Assembly (NCBI GenBank): GCA_022605425.2
Contig: JAKIMF020000004.1
Location: 369,501 to 433,500, forward strand
Direction: 5' to 3'
DNA from: Hamiltosporidium tvaerminnensis
Taxonomy: Eukaryota > Microsporidia > Dubosqiidae
DNA length: 64,000 nt
The position numbers were made by a program, and so were the translations under genes. Numbering within the stretch: position 1 is the stretch's first letter; every line of letters begins with the position of its first letter. Positions 32,923 through 44,900 of this stretch are shown here, one piece after another. The notes below the pieces were generated by a model that made no database searches, was not told the DNA's origin, and saw only the letters and a program-made list of their open reading frames with translations.

Positions 32923-34102
32923 TAATCTCTATTTCCTATTTTTTATACTTCATAATAAACTTTAATTTTAAAAACTAAAGCATATTCATTATATATTTAT
33001 AGTCCTTAATCTGGATATAGTTTCGGTTTCTGTATTACCCATCTTATCAAAACATTTTTTATACCCATTTTGATCTTTAAATTTAAAAGATATTATATTA
33101 ACATTTATTTCAAAAAATTAATATCTTTATAGATTATCTACCACTATATATAAAAAAATCCAACTGAATAATATGGAAGAACAATTTTAAAATTATTTTA
33201 GCGATTTTTCAGTATTTAATAGGTTTTCTTAGGAAATGTTTGATATAATCAAAAATCTTATTTGAATTATTATATTAAGAATTTAGCTTAATATTTTTTA
33301 GTTGAATTCTTGATCGTAAAAACCTATTCTTTATTAATAGGCAGTTAATAAAATTATAATATACATTTAATCTTTGCTCATCCTCATCTATAATAGTTTT
33401 TTTTTAGATATTTAAATACCTTGGTTTCATTATGTAATAAGGAATATTTTTCATAAAATTTTTTATGTGCTGATAGAAATGATTTGGATCCGAAAAAAAT
33501 AGTAAATATTCTAAACATCTAAATTTACAAAAATCAATACCACTTGCATCATTTTAATAGCCAGTTAAAAAGAAAGATAAATATATTAAAACTGTAAATC
33601 AAGTAATGTAAAAACCTAAAGACTTTTTTTTAGTTTTGAATTCGAAGCGAGAAGTTTTATACATTAAAAAAAGCAAATTAATTTAATTTAGAGACATTCT
33701 AGACTATTCCTGTAATTTATTTTATAAATTAAATGCAAATTGTTTTGCATTTCTACAACAAAAAAATAAAATTTTAAGATTTCTATAAAAGTATAAATCA
33801 GTCTTTAATAGTAGCAGTAAATTTATTCGAAAGACAAATTTTATAAATAATTTTTATATAAAAGACATTTTTAATGTATAAATTTGTAATATATTGATAA
33901 AAAAGACTATATTTTAGATAAAATATTCTGCATAAAAAAATTCGTTTCAATATTACTTTAATTAAATATATAAAAAGATGTCTGCAAATCTCAAATACTG
34001 AATTTACTAATATTAAAATTATTTTATATACAACGAAAACCAAAAGAAATAAAGAAAATATAAATTTATATCCAAATTATAGATAATTCTTTAATGAAAA
34101 AA
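32923..34102. other. AT-rich intergenic
   Basis: No gene recognised. The minus-strand 81-codon open stretch at 33798-34043 is I/Y/K-rich and looks like chance AT coding. Confidence 0.5.
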
Positions 34103-34510
34103 CTAAATAAATTTATTAACCAGACATTCATAATTAATTCTTCCATCCGAATCGGGATTTAAAATTTGTAAAAGTTCTTCAATTTCTTCTTCACTTAATC
34201 TTTCAGATCCCTCACATAAAATACTTTTTAATTGACATACATTGATAAAACCGGTTTTTTCTGTATCAAAAGCTCTAAAAGACTCAAGCATATCATTATG
34301 AGTAATTTCATTTTGTTTTGCTCTCTGAGTCAACTCATAAAACTCTTCAAAATTCATATATTCCTTGTTATGATAATTAATAAGTGAAGAAACTAGTGAC
34401 TCTGTTACAGCATGTCCAGATTGTCGCAATAAAGAACCAAGAAGTGCGGACTCTACGGTTTCTTCTGGTTGTTTTGCATATAACTGAAATATATTTCTAT
34501 ACCTTTCCAT
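34103..34510 (-). CDS. EF-hand protein, calmodulin/myosin light-chain type
   Basis: 135 aa with a two-lobed calmodulin-like layout. The N-terminal lobe is reduced (LLRQSGHAVTESLVSSLI, then MNFEEFYEL). The C-terminal lobe has EF loops at about residues 82-93 (DTEKTGFINVCQ) and 118-129 (NPDSDGRINYEC). In both, position 12 is not Glu/Asp (Gln and Cys), and the fourth loop starts with Asn, so calcium binding is probably lost or weak. That, plus the SGxAVTES and LSEEEIEELL pattern, fits a myosin essential light chain (yeast Mlc1 type) better than calmodulin or centrin. It would bind an IQ motif of an unconventional myosin in motility or cytokinesis. The assignment is inference. Its upstream region was hit by repeat A (TSD at 34552-34563), about 40 bp from the ATG. 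Confidence 0.75.
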   Translation of the reverse strand: MERYRNIFQLYAKQPEETVESALLGSLLRQSGHAVTESLVSSLINYHNKEYMNFEEFYELTQRAKQNEITHNDMLESFRAFDTEKTGFINVCQLKSILCEGSERLSEEEIEELLQILNPDSDGRINYECLVNKFI

Positions 34511-34551
34511 AATAACGGTTCAAAAAATATTAAAAAAAATGTTTTTTTTTA

Positions 34552-34563
34552 AAAAACCCATAA
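34552..34563. repeat. left target-site duplication of repeat A copy 2
   Basis: AAAAACCCATAA, repeated exactly at 35281-35292 on the far side of the repeat. Preceding T runs also match apart from the length of the A run. The last four bases (ATAA) overlap the repeat consensus, so the true duplication may be 8 bp. Confidence 0.7.
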
Positions 34564-35280
34564 CCACATAAAAAACTTTCTGCTTGGCAATGAGTGTGTG
34601 AAACTGGTATTAAGATCATTGTTTGGATTTTTGGTGGGAATAAAACCACACTACATCTTCGGTTGTTCCATGGGAGTTGTTATGAAGAGGAGAGGTCTAA
34701 GAGATGGAGAAACTTTTTCTACAAATTTATTTCTAGCTTTTTATGGAACCAGATTGCAAACACCATTTTAAATTTTAGGAAATTGCCATGATAAAGCATG
34801 TAAACCTAGCCTTGCTCACTCGGGTTAGAAGACTTAGTGCCTGAGAGATATAAAACAAAAAAACATTTAAAGCCAGAAAAGCTAAGTAGCAGGTTATACC
34901 TGTTGGTATGACATTACACTGTCTAGGTGGACCCATGTAAATCTCTGAAATATATCTTAGCTAGAAGTTTATGGGGTTCCGAAAGTGTAGAGTAAGTGGG
35001 AATGCTGCATAGTCTTTGGGGGAGCCCAGGGGGGCTTCGATCACACTCCATGCAACGGACATTAACGAACTCCGGGCAACTGCCTCGCCTATTAATTAGG
35101 TTCTACACACCTGGTAGATGAAAGGCTTTGGGACGTAGGTATTGCAGGGGTTACTGATGGAGTTTTGGGGCAGCAGTTATTTATATTAAACCTAGAACTG
35201 CGTTAATGTCATGAAAACAAATATAACGCTTGCCACTGTTTAAAAAAAGATGTGATACTTTTAAATAAAGTTATATTTTT
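34564..35280 (+). repeat. dispersed repeat family A, copy 2, with target-site duplication
   Basis: Collinear with copy 1 but without the TGGAGGGAGG head, starting CCACATAAAAAACTTTCTGC and ending in ...AAATAAAGTTATATTTTT. A direct duplication of about 8-12 bp flanks it, so it is a mobile insertion. Missing 5' bases together with an A/T-rich 3' tail suggest retroposition. Confidence 0.85.
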
Positions 35281-35292
35281 AAAAACCCATAA
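35281..35292. repeat. right target-site duplication of repeat A copy 2
   Basis: AAAAACCCATAA, identical to 34552-34563. Confidence 0.7.
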
Positions 35293-38149
35293 AACAATAA
35301 TTTTTTATATCGATTATAAGAATATTAGACTTTAAATGAGGTATTTATTATTCGAATATTTTTCTATGACAAATATTTAATAAAACTTTAATAGCTATAT
35401 TATGTTCGGCAAATATTTTTTATTGGATGGTTAAAATTAAGGTTAAAGCTATTTTTCCCAAATATTTTTATCTATAAAAAATAAATAAATGTATCGAGTC
35501 ACTTTACATAAAATTTACTTTAGGTGGTTTATCTGATTATAAACAATCTGAAAAGCTTTATTATTTTATGGTTAATCAAAACACAGAATTATTACTGAAG
35601 AATTGTTAATATCTCATATTCGATAAGTCAATTAATTTTGTTTAAAGAATATTTGATTTTATATTTCAGTCAGTAATGCGATTAAAATCATCAAATTTAT
35701 ATTAAATTAATTAAAAAATGTTTTAATTCCTAAATTAATCAATTATATAAGTAAAATATAAATTATCAATAAAGATATTTGATCATTAAAATGAAAAATA
35801 GGAAAAAAGTATATTTTCTGTTTATGATATTACATTTGGATAGATTTGTCTTTCAATAAAAAATCCAATATAGCTTTTATTCTTAAGCATTATTTTTTGG
35901 TATATCGAACTTTTATCTGAATCTGTTTGGGGATATTCTGATATTTTTTATAATATGTTGTGAGGTTGGATTTTCGGATAAAATGTCTATCTTTGAGATT
36001 TGAATATCGAAGGAATAAACAGAATACGTAGACACAATATTCATATTCAATAGAATTCTTAATGAAGAATCAATAAAATCTCAAAATGATGGTATGAAAA
36101 GGAAGTGAACGAAAATTTCTACTTAAAACCATAAAATGACATGAAATGTATTGCTAAAGAAGATTATTCCGTTTTCGAATATATTATAAATTTATTATCA
36201 TTTATTTAGAAATTATTTTTAGCGATATAATTATAATATTGGTTTTTCTTCGATTATTGACAAAACAACATGTGTTTATTAATTTAATTAAAAAATCTTT
36301 ATTTATAGCCAATAATTAGGATATTATGAATATATTAGCTAATTTGTCTTTTTATCAAATTGTGTTAAATTTTTAGGAAACATTCGTTTATTTAACATCT
36401 TAAATGATATATTTATAGTTGGGATGAGAAAAAATGTTTAATGATTGTATAATATGAGTAAAAATAGATCCTCATGATATTTGAAAGAGCAAATAAACTA
36501 AACCTTTTTTATGATTATGTTCCAAAGCAAGAATATATTACAAGCGTAAATTTTTTTTTCAATAGTAAAATAAATATTAATTAAGCTGTGAGGTATAAAA
36601 TAATAACTATTATATATAAATAAAATTACGACAATAGTAAACAGATAGCATTTTAATTTTTATTTTATTAGTATTTTTTAGACTTCTTTTTACAAGAAAA
36701 CAGGTACCATTAGATTTTGGGATAAGAAATGTCTACACATTATTTCCGTATGAAAATTTAGCAACTTAAATTTTCCCTCAAAAAATGAAATGTCAATGAT
36801 TTAATATTCATTATAAAATATAAGATATATTTTTTACAAATTGTAAAATATTATACTTTGAAGAATAAAAAATTCTATGATTAATACCATATAAATCTTT
36901 ATATCAAAATTTTATATAACCTCTCAAGTAAATTATTTGTAGATCTATTTCCGCTCTCTATCACCAACATGTTTTAAATGATAGAATTTCATTTATCAAA
37001 AAAGCTGAAATATTTTACTATGAATATAAGGCTTGAAAACTGATTTAGAAGAAAAAATAATAGGAACCTCCTAAATTTACTAACTAAATGCAGATTAGTA
37101 AGAATATAAAACCATGTGGTTTAAATCTATTATAATATGGATTCATATTATTTTTAAAGCAATGAAACTAATTCTAAAATATATTAATATTTACAAAACA
37201 AAATTTTTGAATTAAACCTGCATCGAATTAAAAAAAAAATATTTAAAACATTTTCAGAAAATAGAACATGTACCTTTTCTTAATTATAAAACACGAAGTA
37301 TAATGTAAGCTAAATAACGTGTGCATAGATTTGTAAGTGAACTTGGTGTATTGTTGCCTCGAAGGAATTTGTGATAGGAAACTATTGAAATTACAAAAGA
37401 AGCATTCATTGGCTTGAATGTGGAAGAATAAACAACCTTAACTTAGTAAAATGCGATTGCGTATCCTCTACAAAGCAAAAAATAAAAGATTTGTCTTAAA
37501 GAAAACAATATACCTAAGATTCATAATTCCAAAACTAATTCTCGTCAATTCTAGAATTACTTAGGTTAATAATGCAAGAGATTATAAAAAATAACAAAGT
37601 TATAAGTGTGGAGTTTAAGAATCCAATTTTTGATTAAAAAATGAGTAACTAACATTTCAAAAATAATTTATATACAGAATTCTTACATATAATTTAGAAA
37701 TTTAAATTGATTTTATTGTATATAGTGTCTAAAAATATAATAAACATGGAATAGATCAAAATTTATCTTTATTTCAGGCTTAAAAAATATTTAAATATGT
37801 TTATATTGTTTAAAAATGAATAGCAAATAGAAAAATCGCAGTTTTAAATCCCTATGTTTTTTTGTTGAGCGAAAAAAATATTTAGTTGTATATTATTAAA
37901 GAATATGGTTTTAAATGGCATTAAATCTAACAATACCAAACTTTCTTGAATTAAATAACTAAAAAAGCTCGTAAAGATATTTTATGAGAAGCTAAATTTC
38001 ATGGAAATATGTCTTATATTTAAAATAAGCTACTGATATCTGAAATATTTGTTTTTAATAAAAGATTTGCGAATGCTAAATCATATTTAGCAATAAAGAA
38101 ATATTACATTTCTATCTCTAAAAAAAACAAGAACAACCGACTCATTTAA
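35293..38149. other. AT-rich gene desert
   Basis: 2.9 kb without a convincing ORF, tandem array or repeat copy. Confidence 0.5.
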
Positions 38150-38790
38150 GTTTTATTCAATAAAATTCAGGTAACAAACTTTAAGCTTTTAAATATTTTC
38201 TTCCACTATTTTAAAAACTTCACCTTTCTCTAAACCCTGCTATTTATTATATTTATTGTCGATTCTTCCACTGTGGTTACGCCATCAAAAGAAAAGCGTA
38301 AAATATTTTTTGTATTTTCCTTTTCAACACTATCTTCCTCGTTATTCAATTCTTTAAAATTAGTTAGTTGTTTATGCGTCTCGGCTCCTTCAATAACACA
38401 CAATGACAGACTTTCCTAACTCTCTTCAGCATTTTATCCTGATCAAAGTCTTCTTCTCGGATCAAAGAAACTTATTTCAACTATTTTCCGAATACTATCG
38501 ACAGAATCCGAGCCTCTATATTTGTAGATGTTTGTGGTCTTTTAACATACTTTTTATGGTATTTTGTTACAATATCAACCCAGGCCATCACATAAGAACT
38601 TATCTCCACATTACATTTCTAAAATAGATCTAAAATTTTGGATAACACGTCATAATTCCTAATTTTTTCTGTTTAACTATTTAAATGAGTCTAGAGAAGT
38701 GATAGTTACTTAAATGGGAGTTATTTTATTCTGCCTCTTGTCCCAAAACAATATAACTAGCCTGTTATTCCGGATTTGACATCAGTATTT
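38150..38790 (-). mobile_element. 5'-truncated LINE copy (3' tail only), minus strand
   Basis: Base-level similarity to 19030-19680 in the same orientation. Matching blocks are CTCTTCAGCATTTTATCCTGA / CTCTTCGGCATTTAGTCCTGA, TTTATGGTATTTTGT.ACAAT, CCCAGG.CATCACATAAG and CTGTTATTC. The 3' untranslated tail (TTATTCAATAAAATTCAGG, plus strand) is shared too. It covers about the last 200 codons of the LINE protein with many stops. Confidence 0.85.
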
Positions 38791-40119
38791 TTCACTCGTT
38801 TTAATATATTTATAACATAATATTTTAGCCAAAAAAATCAGAGTAAATTTAATTCAGACTTTTGGGAAATGATCTCATTGCAATACTTTATTGTGGAAAA
38901 ATCTAAAAAAGGCACATTGTTTTTGTTCATTAAGTGTGCAATTTCACAATCATCAGTATTAAAAGATTGGATGGAAAAATCATTTCAATATTTTTTTCAA
39001 ATTCCATGGACTTTTCAAACAGAATTTATGATTTAGTTTAGCCTCAGTTTACCGAAGAATTTACAAAAAATTTTCTATTCATAAATTTGCAAATTTTTAA
39101 CGACTACTGTATTTAAAAGATACGAACATTCAAAACACATATTCTGAAGTATAGGTTTTATTTATTTTTTTAATTTATACCCTATTTCACTGATTTCCAA
39201 AAAAACACAATCCACTTAAAGTACAACAAGCAATGTTGATCGTTATTGGTTTTTTTATTTTTGTAAGAAAATTATACAAAATAAAATCCTTATTGGCCAC
39301 TTAAATTTAAAAATATTAAGTAAAAAACATCATTCGGTTTACCAAATTTAAATTATCTAAATTTTCTTAAATATCAAAATAGAATGTAAACTAAAATAAT
39401 TTATAGATATATTCAATTTATATCTATATATAACTTGGGTTTCACTGTATATATGTAATAAGACAAGTATACAATAGGTAGAGAGTAACAAGAAACAGTC
39501 AAAACCCCTTTTTTTATTCGGCGAAAAAAGAAATTTTTTTTAAAGTGCAAATAATTTTATTGGAAGCTGAAAAAAGATATTTAGATGCAATACACCAGCG
39601 AAGAATTCTGGCCATCATTTAATACACATGCTAATGAGGAATGGGATTTTAAAGAATGATAACCAAAATAAATGACCTCAAGTTTAGATAAAATTATCGA
39701 AATCAAAGAAAAATCCGAAATAAAATATGGTGACAAATTTAAAGGACTGGCAAATAAAACGTGTAAATAAAAATTATAAAGCAAATAATATCAAACGAGA
39801 AAAATAAAAAAAATGATTTTATTTCTCATTGATATGTGATCTAATTTTCAACCTATAAAAATCATAATCCAAGTGCTATTCACGAATTAAAACACGAAAA
39901 CATATATCAAATCAATATTTTTCACTTTATCAATATTCTAAAGTATTCGTTCATTTTAGAGATCAACTTACAATCAGCTTCAACCACAAATACATTATAA
40001 ACCTTATTAAAAAAACGTGAGATAATTTATTGGAAAATAATAAAGATATGGATTAACAAATAAACATTTTTCCCCCTAATCAAAGAAGTATAAATACAAA
40101 TTTATATTTTGGCTTTATT
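38791..40119. other. AT-rich intergenic upstream of the HECT gene
   Basis: No gene recognised. Near the HECT start there is CCCCC at about 40070 and GTATAAATACA at about 40090, a possible TATA-like promoter. Confidence 0.45.
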
Positions 40120-41931
40120 ATGTTCATAGAAATGGAAAGAACAAGCCTTAAAAAATGTGGATTTTTTTCATTTTTCAAGAAATGTGAATTTGAGATGTGT
40201 TTTTATGATGGTAATAAAATGCATTCTTTAAAATTGAATGTAGGAAAGGCATATATAGGGTATGTATGCAAAACCACACAAGAAAATTTTAAAATTATTT
40301 TCAAAATAGATGGTAAATTAGAAGACAGTTATACCTTTAAACCAATTAGAGGTAGATTTATACTTAAAATCAAAAATGATTTTTTCTATGGAAATGTTTA
40401 TGTATTCTCGACACAAAATTCTATGTTTCATGAATTGGAGTGCAAAAAAATAAGAAAAAATCCATTTTCGAAAATTCCATTTGTTAAAACGATAGAAATC
40501 TGCTCTCCTGTGATAGAGAGATTTTTGCTTTACGATGGAAGATTTTATTTTGTAAACAAAAAAACTTTAAAATCATTTTGGTCTGAAAAGAATGAGTTTG
40601 TAGCTGTTGCATTGCCGGCGAATTGGGAGGAAAATTTTACCAAAAATGGAATTCCTTATTACATAAACCACGATTATAGAATTACAACATGGGTGAGGCC
40701 ATATTCATTTTATTTTGTCGGTAAAATAGAAGGTAAATTAAAGAGGTATAAAATTTTATCGAAGAAAAAGAGGGAATATTTTAATTTAAGAAGATCGAGA
40801 TTGAATATTATAGCAAGACGCGGTTTCTTAATCCAATCAACTGCTGGACAAATTATTGGTGCACAAGTGGCTGATTTAATGAAAGATATTCACATTTATT
40901 TTATTGATGAACCAGGTGAGGATTATGGTGCGTTATTGAGAGAATATTTTTATGAAACAAGTTTCGAAATTGCTCAAGATTACAGAATGCAAGAAGTAGA
41001 AAATATTTTTGATGTATTACCTTTAAACACTTCAAATAGTGTAGACAATTCTTATATTCCACCCACGAATATTGAAGCTGTCAAGAAAACATATTTTAAT
41101 TATGAGTCCGCTGAACCAGAAAATCCATTTTTCGAAAATATAGAAAACAAAGGTAAAAATTGTTTAGATGATAAAAGTTTTTTTAAGTTTGTTGGAATTT
41201 TTTTGGCTCTTGCTATCGAACACCAGAAAAATATCGGAGTCAATTTTTCATTAGCGTTTTATGAAAATATTTTACAAAGAAATTTCACCATATCACATAT
41301 ACAAGACATACAATTTCAGTCTTCAATGGTTTGGTTATTAGAGAATGATTACGATTTATCTAGTGAAGATGTAGATGTGAATAAAAATTCAGAGTCAATA
41401 TCTCCTGGAAACAATAGACAAATTCAAAATAACAGGAAGGACTATGTGACGTCATTGATTTCGAAATGCTTTTATAAATCAAAAATTTCTAGTTATGAAA
41501 GCATTAGAAATGGATTCTATTATGTCTGCGTTCCAGAATTTTCGGAGATATTTAATTGCTACGATTTACTTTATATTTTACACGGCAACGAAACCGTTAC
41601 ACCTGCATTAATCAAACAAAATCTCGTCTTTACTAACTGTACTAACTCAACAAAAGAAATAATTTATCTTTTAAAAATTTTAGATAAAAAAAATGAAAAA
41701 TATTTACGAAAGTTTTTAAGCTTTGTAACGGGGACCGGTACTGTATTATTTAATGCCATCAAATTCGGAAAGTTTACGATATATATTGAACAAGAAAATA
41801 AAAAAATATCATTGATTCGAGCATCTTCTTGTATAAATAAACTTTATATCGGAAAATACGATTCGTTGGAGCAATTTGAAGGCATAATAGATTTTTGCTT
41901 GTACAACACCGAAGGTTTTCATAAAATCTGA
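40120..41931 (+). CDS. WW-HECT E3 ubiquitin ligase (Rsp5/NEDD4-like), compact
   Basis: 603 aa E3 ligase that accepts ubiquitin from an E2 on a catalytic cysteine and passes it to substrates. Residues about 20-125 are beta-rich and could be a reduced C2 domain. One WW domain lies at 165-194 (LPANWEE...GIPYYINH...TTWVRP) with both Trp and the Pro; it would bind PPxY-type motifs. The HECT domain runs from about 255 to 603. DEPGEDYGALLREYF (263-277) matches the NEDD4-type entry motif, FFKFVGIFLALAIEH lies in the N-lobe, and the C-lobe has TGTGTVLFNA and ASSCINKLYIGKYDS with catalytic Cys571 (codon 41830-41832). Yeast Rsp5 has three WW domains; this has one, in line with microsporidian reduction. 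The start could also be Met5. No close neighbour. Confidence 0.92.
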   Translation: MFIEMERTSLKKCGFFSFFKKCEFEMCFYDGNKMHSLKLNVGKAYIGYVCKTTQENFKIIFKIDGKLEDSYTFKPIRGRFILKIKNDFFYGNVYVFSTQNSMFHELECKKIRKNPFSKIPFVKTIEICSPVIERFLLYDGRFYFVNKKTLKSFWSEKNEFVAVALPANWEENFTKNGIPYYINHDYRITTWVRPYSFYFVGKIEGKLKRYKILSKKKREYFNLRRSRLNIIARRGFLIQSTAGQIIGAQVADLMKDIHIYFIDEPGEDYGALLREYFYETSFEIAQDYRMQEVENIFDVLPLNTSNSVDNSYIPPTNIEAVKKTYFNYESAEPENPFFENIENKGKNCLDDKSFFKFVGIFLALAIEHQKNIGVNFSLAFYENILQRNFTISHIQDIQFQSSMVWLLENDYDLSSEDVDVNKNSESISPGNNRQIQNNRKDYVTSLISKCFYKSKISSYESIRNGFYYVCVPEFSEIFNCYDLLYILHGNETVTPALIKQNLVFTNCTNSTKEIIYLLKILDKKNEKYLRKFLSFVTGTGTVLFNAIKFGKFTIYIEQENKKISLIRASSCINKLYIGKYDSLEQFEGIIDFCLYNTEGFHKI

Positions 41932-44900
41932 TAATAAGAAATTCTTGTGTTTATAAATAATAATTAATTTAATAAATTTTTAACTTTTTTATATTTGAAC
42001 TTGAGAAGTATTCCAAAAACATATTTATTATCAATATTTAGCTTAAATTCGAGTATTTTCTATTTTAAAATCTACTAATATTTACCCGGATGCTATATGT
42101 ATCTTGAATTGCTTATTGACTATTTTAATGGTTTTAATTTCATTTTTTTTTATAAGGCATATGAATCTTTTTCAAAACCTCAAAAAATAAATTTGCTTTT
42201 TTGCAAATAGAAAAAAAAGAATTGATATGAAGTTATTTCTTAAAATAAAACACGTTTAAAGTTGCTTTTTATTTACTTTTTTGTATTTCAAATATCTAAC
42301 ATATTAAAAAATAAAATATAATATAATATTGAAATACATTCACGAAATCCATAATATTTTTTTCAATTTGACTTTCTTTGCTTAAGTATTTTTTGTTTGA
42401 TGTTTCAATTCATATTTTGCAGAGAAAGAAATCTATGTTTTTGTTGAATTTTTTCTTAAAAATAAGTTGATTATGAAAAACATGCCATCATAAACATTAC
42501 AGGTATTCATAAAATACATTATAATTCCCTCCCAAGATTATCGAAATCTGAAAATATGACTTTATAAAGAACTGGTCGTGAGGATTTCTATAAAAGTAAA
42601 ACATAGTACGGATGATATAAAATCATCCTGGAAGTATTCCAGATTAGAAGAGTGTTACATATAAAAATTTCCATCTAAAATATTTTTGTTTATACTAAAA
42701 TAGAAAAAGATTATATAGAAATTCATTAGAAATTTCTTAGCTTGGGAAAACAAATAGAGAACTCGTTTAAACATTTTAATTTGCAAATATTATAGCTTAT
42801 AAAATGCCAAGGCGATGTATTCGATAACCACAAACTTTCGGTGAGATAATATCTGGATAAACTTTTTCATATTCAGAAGTTGTTGAGAGATATCATAAGC
42901 ATTGAATAATTTTTACCGTCCTTAATCTACAGCAAGTTCATAATTGTGTACCATTAAGATAAAAGCAGCAGCAAGCGTTTTGAACAGCTTAACCCATTAT
43001 TTCAAAAAAAATCACATTTTGATGGATTGCAAACGGACATAATAAAAGTATTTATAAACTAAAAATGCTTAAAATATCAATAACTACTACATTTCAATAA
43101 TTTCAGAAAGAAAAAAGCTTGTTAGAACTCAGGAGAAATCTAGAGATATAATCAGAATTTTTTTTTTAATCTAGCAATTCATAAAATATATAAAAGAAAA
43201 GATAAATGTATTTATCAAGAGGAATCGGGCATAATTACATATATACATCAATTGAGGTAATAAATAGAGCTCTGGTTGTAGCATTTAGAATCCATAGTGT
43301 TAAAATATCTTTAAGGCTGGGATAATGTAATCTATTAAGATAAATATTTAAGCTCTATGATAAAAAGAATATCTAGAAAACGCAGGTTCAAATAAAATGA
43401 TGAAATCATATAATATAGGGTATATCATTCTAATAAATTTGCAGAAATCAACTTACTCTGATCTTTTCGGTTAAAAATCGAGAATGTTTTCTGGCTTGTA
43501 TAAAAATGAACCTATAACTACAAATTTTTTTTGTCTAAAGCCCAATTTGGTGTATATAAGGGTATTATACATTTCTTTAGCAATATGAACATCAAAAAAA
43601 CAAAATGATTTGCCTTTGCCAAGAAAAGTTCTTGAAGATTTGCCGGAAACTGGAAATAAGGTTTTATTGGTTTAGATAAATACTTAAGTTTGCGACTCGG
43701 ATTAAATCTAATGTACTATACTAATAAACTATGGATTCTCGACAACACAAAGGAATATTAAGGTCTTATTTCGTAACTAAACTGTTTATACATTCGAGAT
43801 CGTTTTTTGCACTTATAAAGCTCAATGTTGGATCTTCGATCTTTTTTTCATTCGCTATGCTTATGGTTATTTGTATTTTGTAAGAAAAAAAACGATACGA
43901 AGGTTTGATAAAGAGCTAAAGGAGGAATTGGGGTTGATATTTGTATTTTAGACTACAAAAATTTTATAATTATGATTTAAAGAGAATGCTTAAAATATTT
44001 TCTTTGGTATCGGAACTGGTAATGTTTTTAGAATTTTTTCGACATTAAATAGTAAAGTATATTCATTATTTAAAAAGCTTATAAATTCTATTTTTAATTT
44101 ATAAGAATCAAATTTCTGTTTTTTAAATATAATTTAATTAGCAAAGAATTTATATGCAAATTTAAATTTAGGATGAAAAATTGTTACGAATTCATTGCAC
44201 CTTTTTCGTTTTTATTAAATAAAAAAATATTATTGAAAATTTTAAGAGAGCATACAAATTGTTTATAAGATAAATTAAATACTATGTAAACGAAAAATGC
44301 AGTTATATTCTTTACAAATAAATCCGATCTCTAAGAGATTAGAAATAAATTAAAGTAAAATATTTGAATTGATTTTAGTTTATGCAATATTTGATAAAAT
44401 AATAAAAAAACGAATATATATTTGTATAAATAAATATATTTAGAGATATGTTGCGTATAATGTCATTTTAATTTTTAATTTAAATTTTATGATTTAATTT
44501 TTAAATTTTTTTGCACAAAAAATAAAAATAGTATATTTAATCAAAAATAAAAACCAAACTACTTCAATTGAAATAAATCAATTGCAATTTCAATAATTTT
44601 AACGGGTTGTTAAGATTTTCCAAAGTTATCTAAAATTTATGGATTAATACTTGTAAACTGAATTTTTAGTTTTATTTCATTTTATATAAGCTTTTTTTTT
44701 AAATGCAAATTTTCAACTTGATAAAGTAAAACGTGTGTTCTTACTGCGATAAAACCCTAAAGGGAGATTCAACATTAAATTTATTTAAAATATGAATAGA
44801 TTTTATTCTTATTGCTTATTTACTGATATCTAGGAAATATTTTAGTTAAAAATATAATATTTACAGGTAAAGTATACAACATCATACCTTAACATTAAAA

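Noticed and set aside
38403-38627. 74-codon plus-strand ORF as a gene
   Set aside because: Antisense of the third LINE tail.
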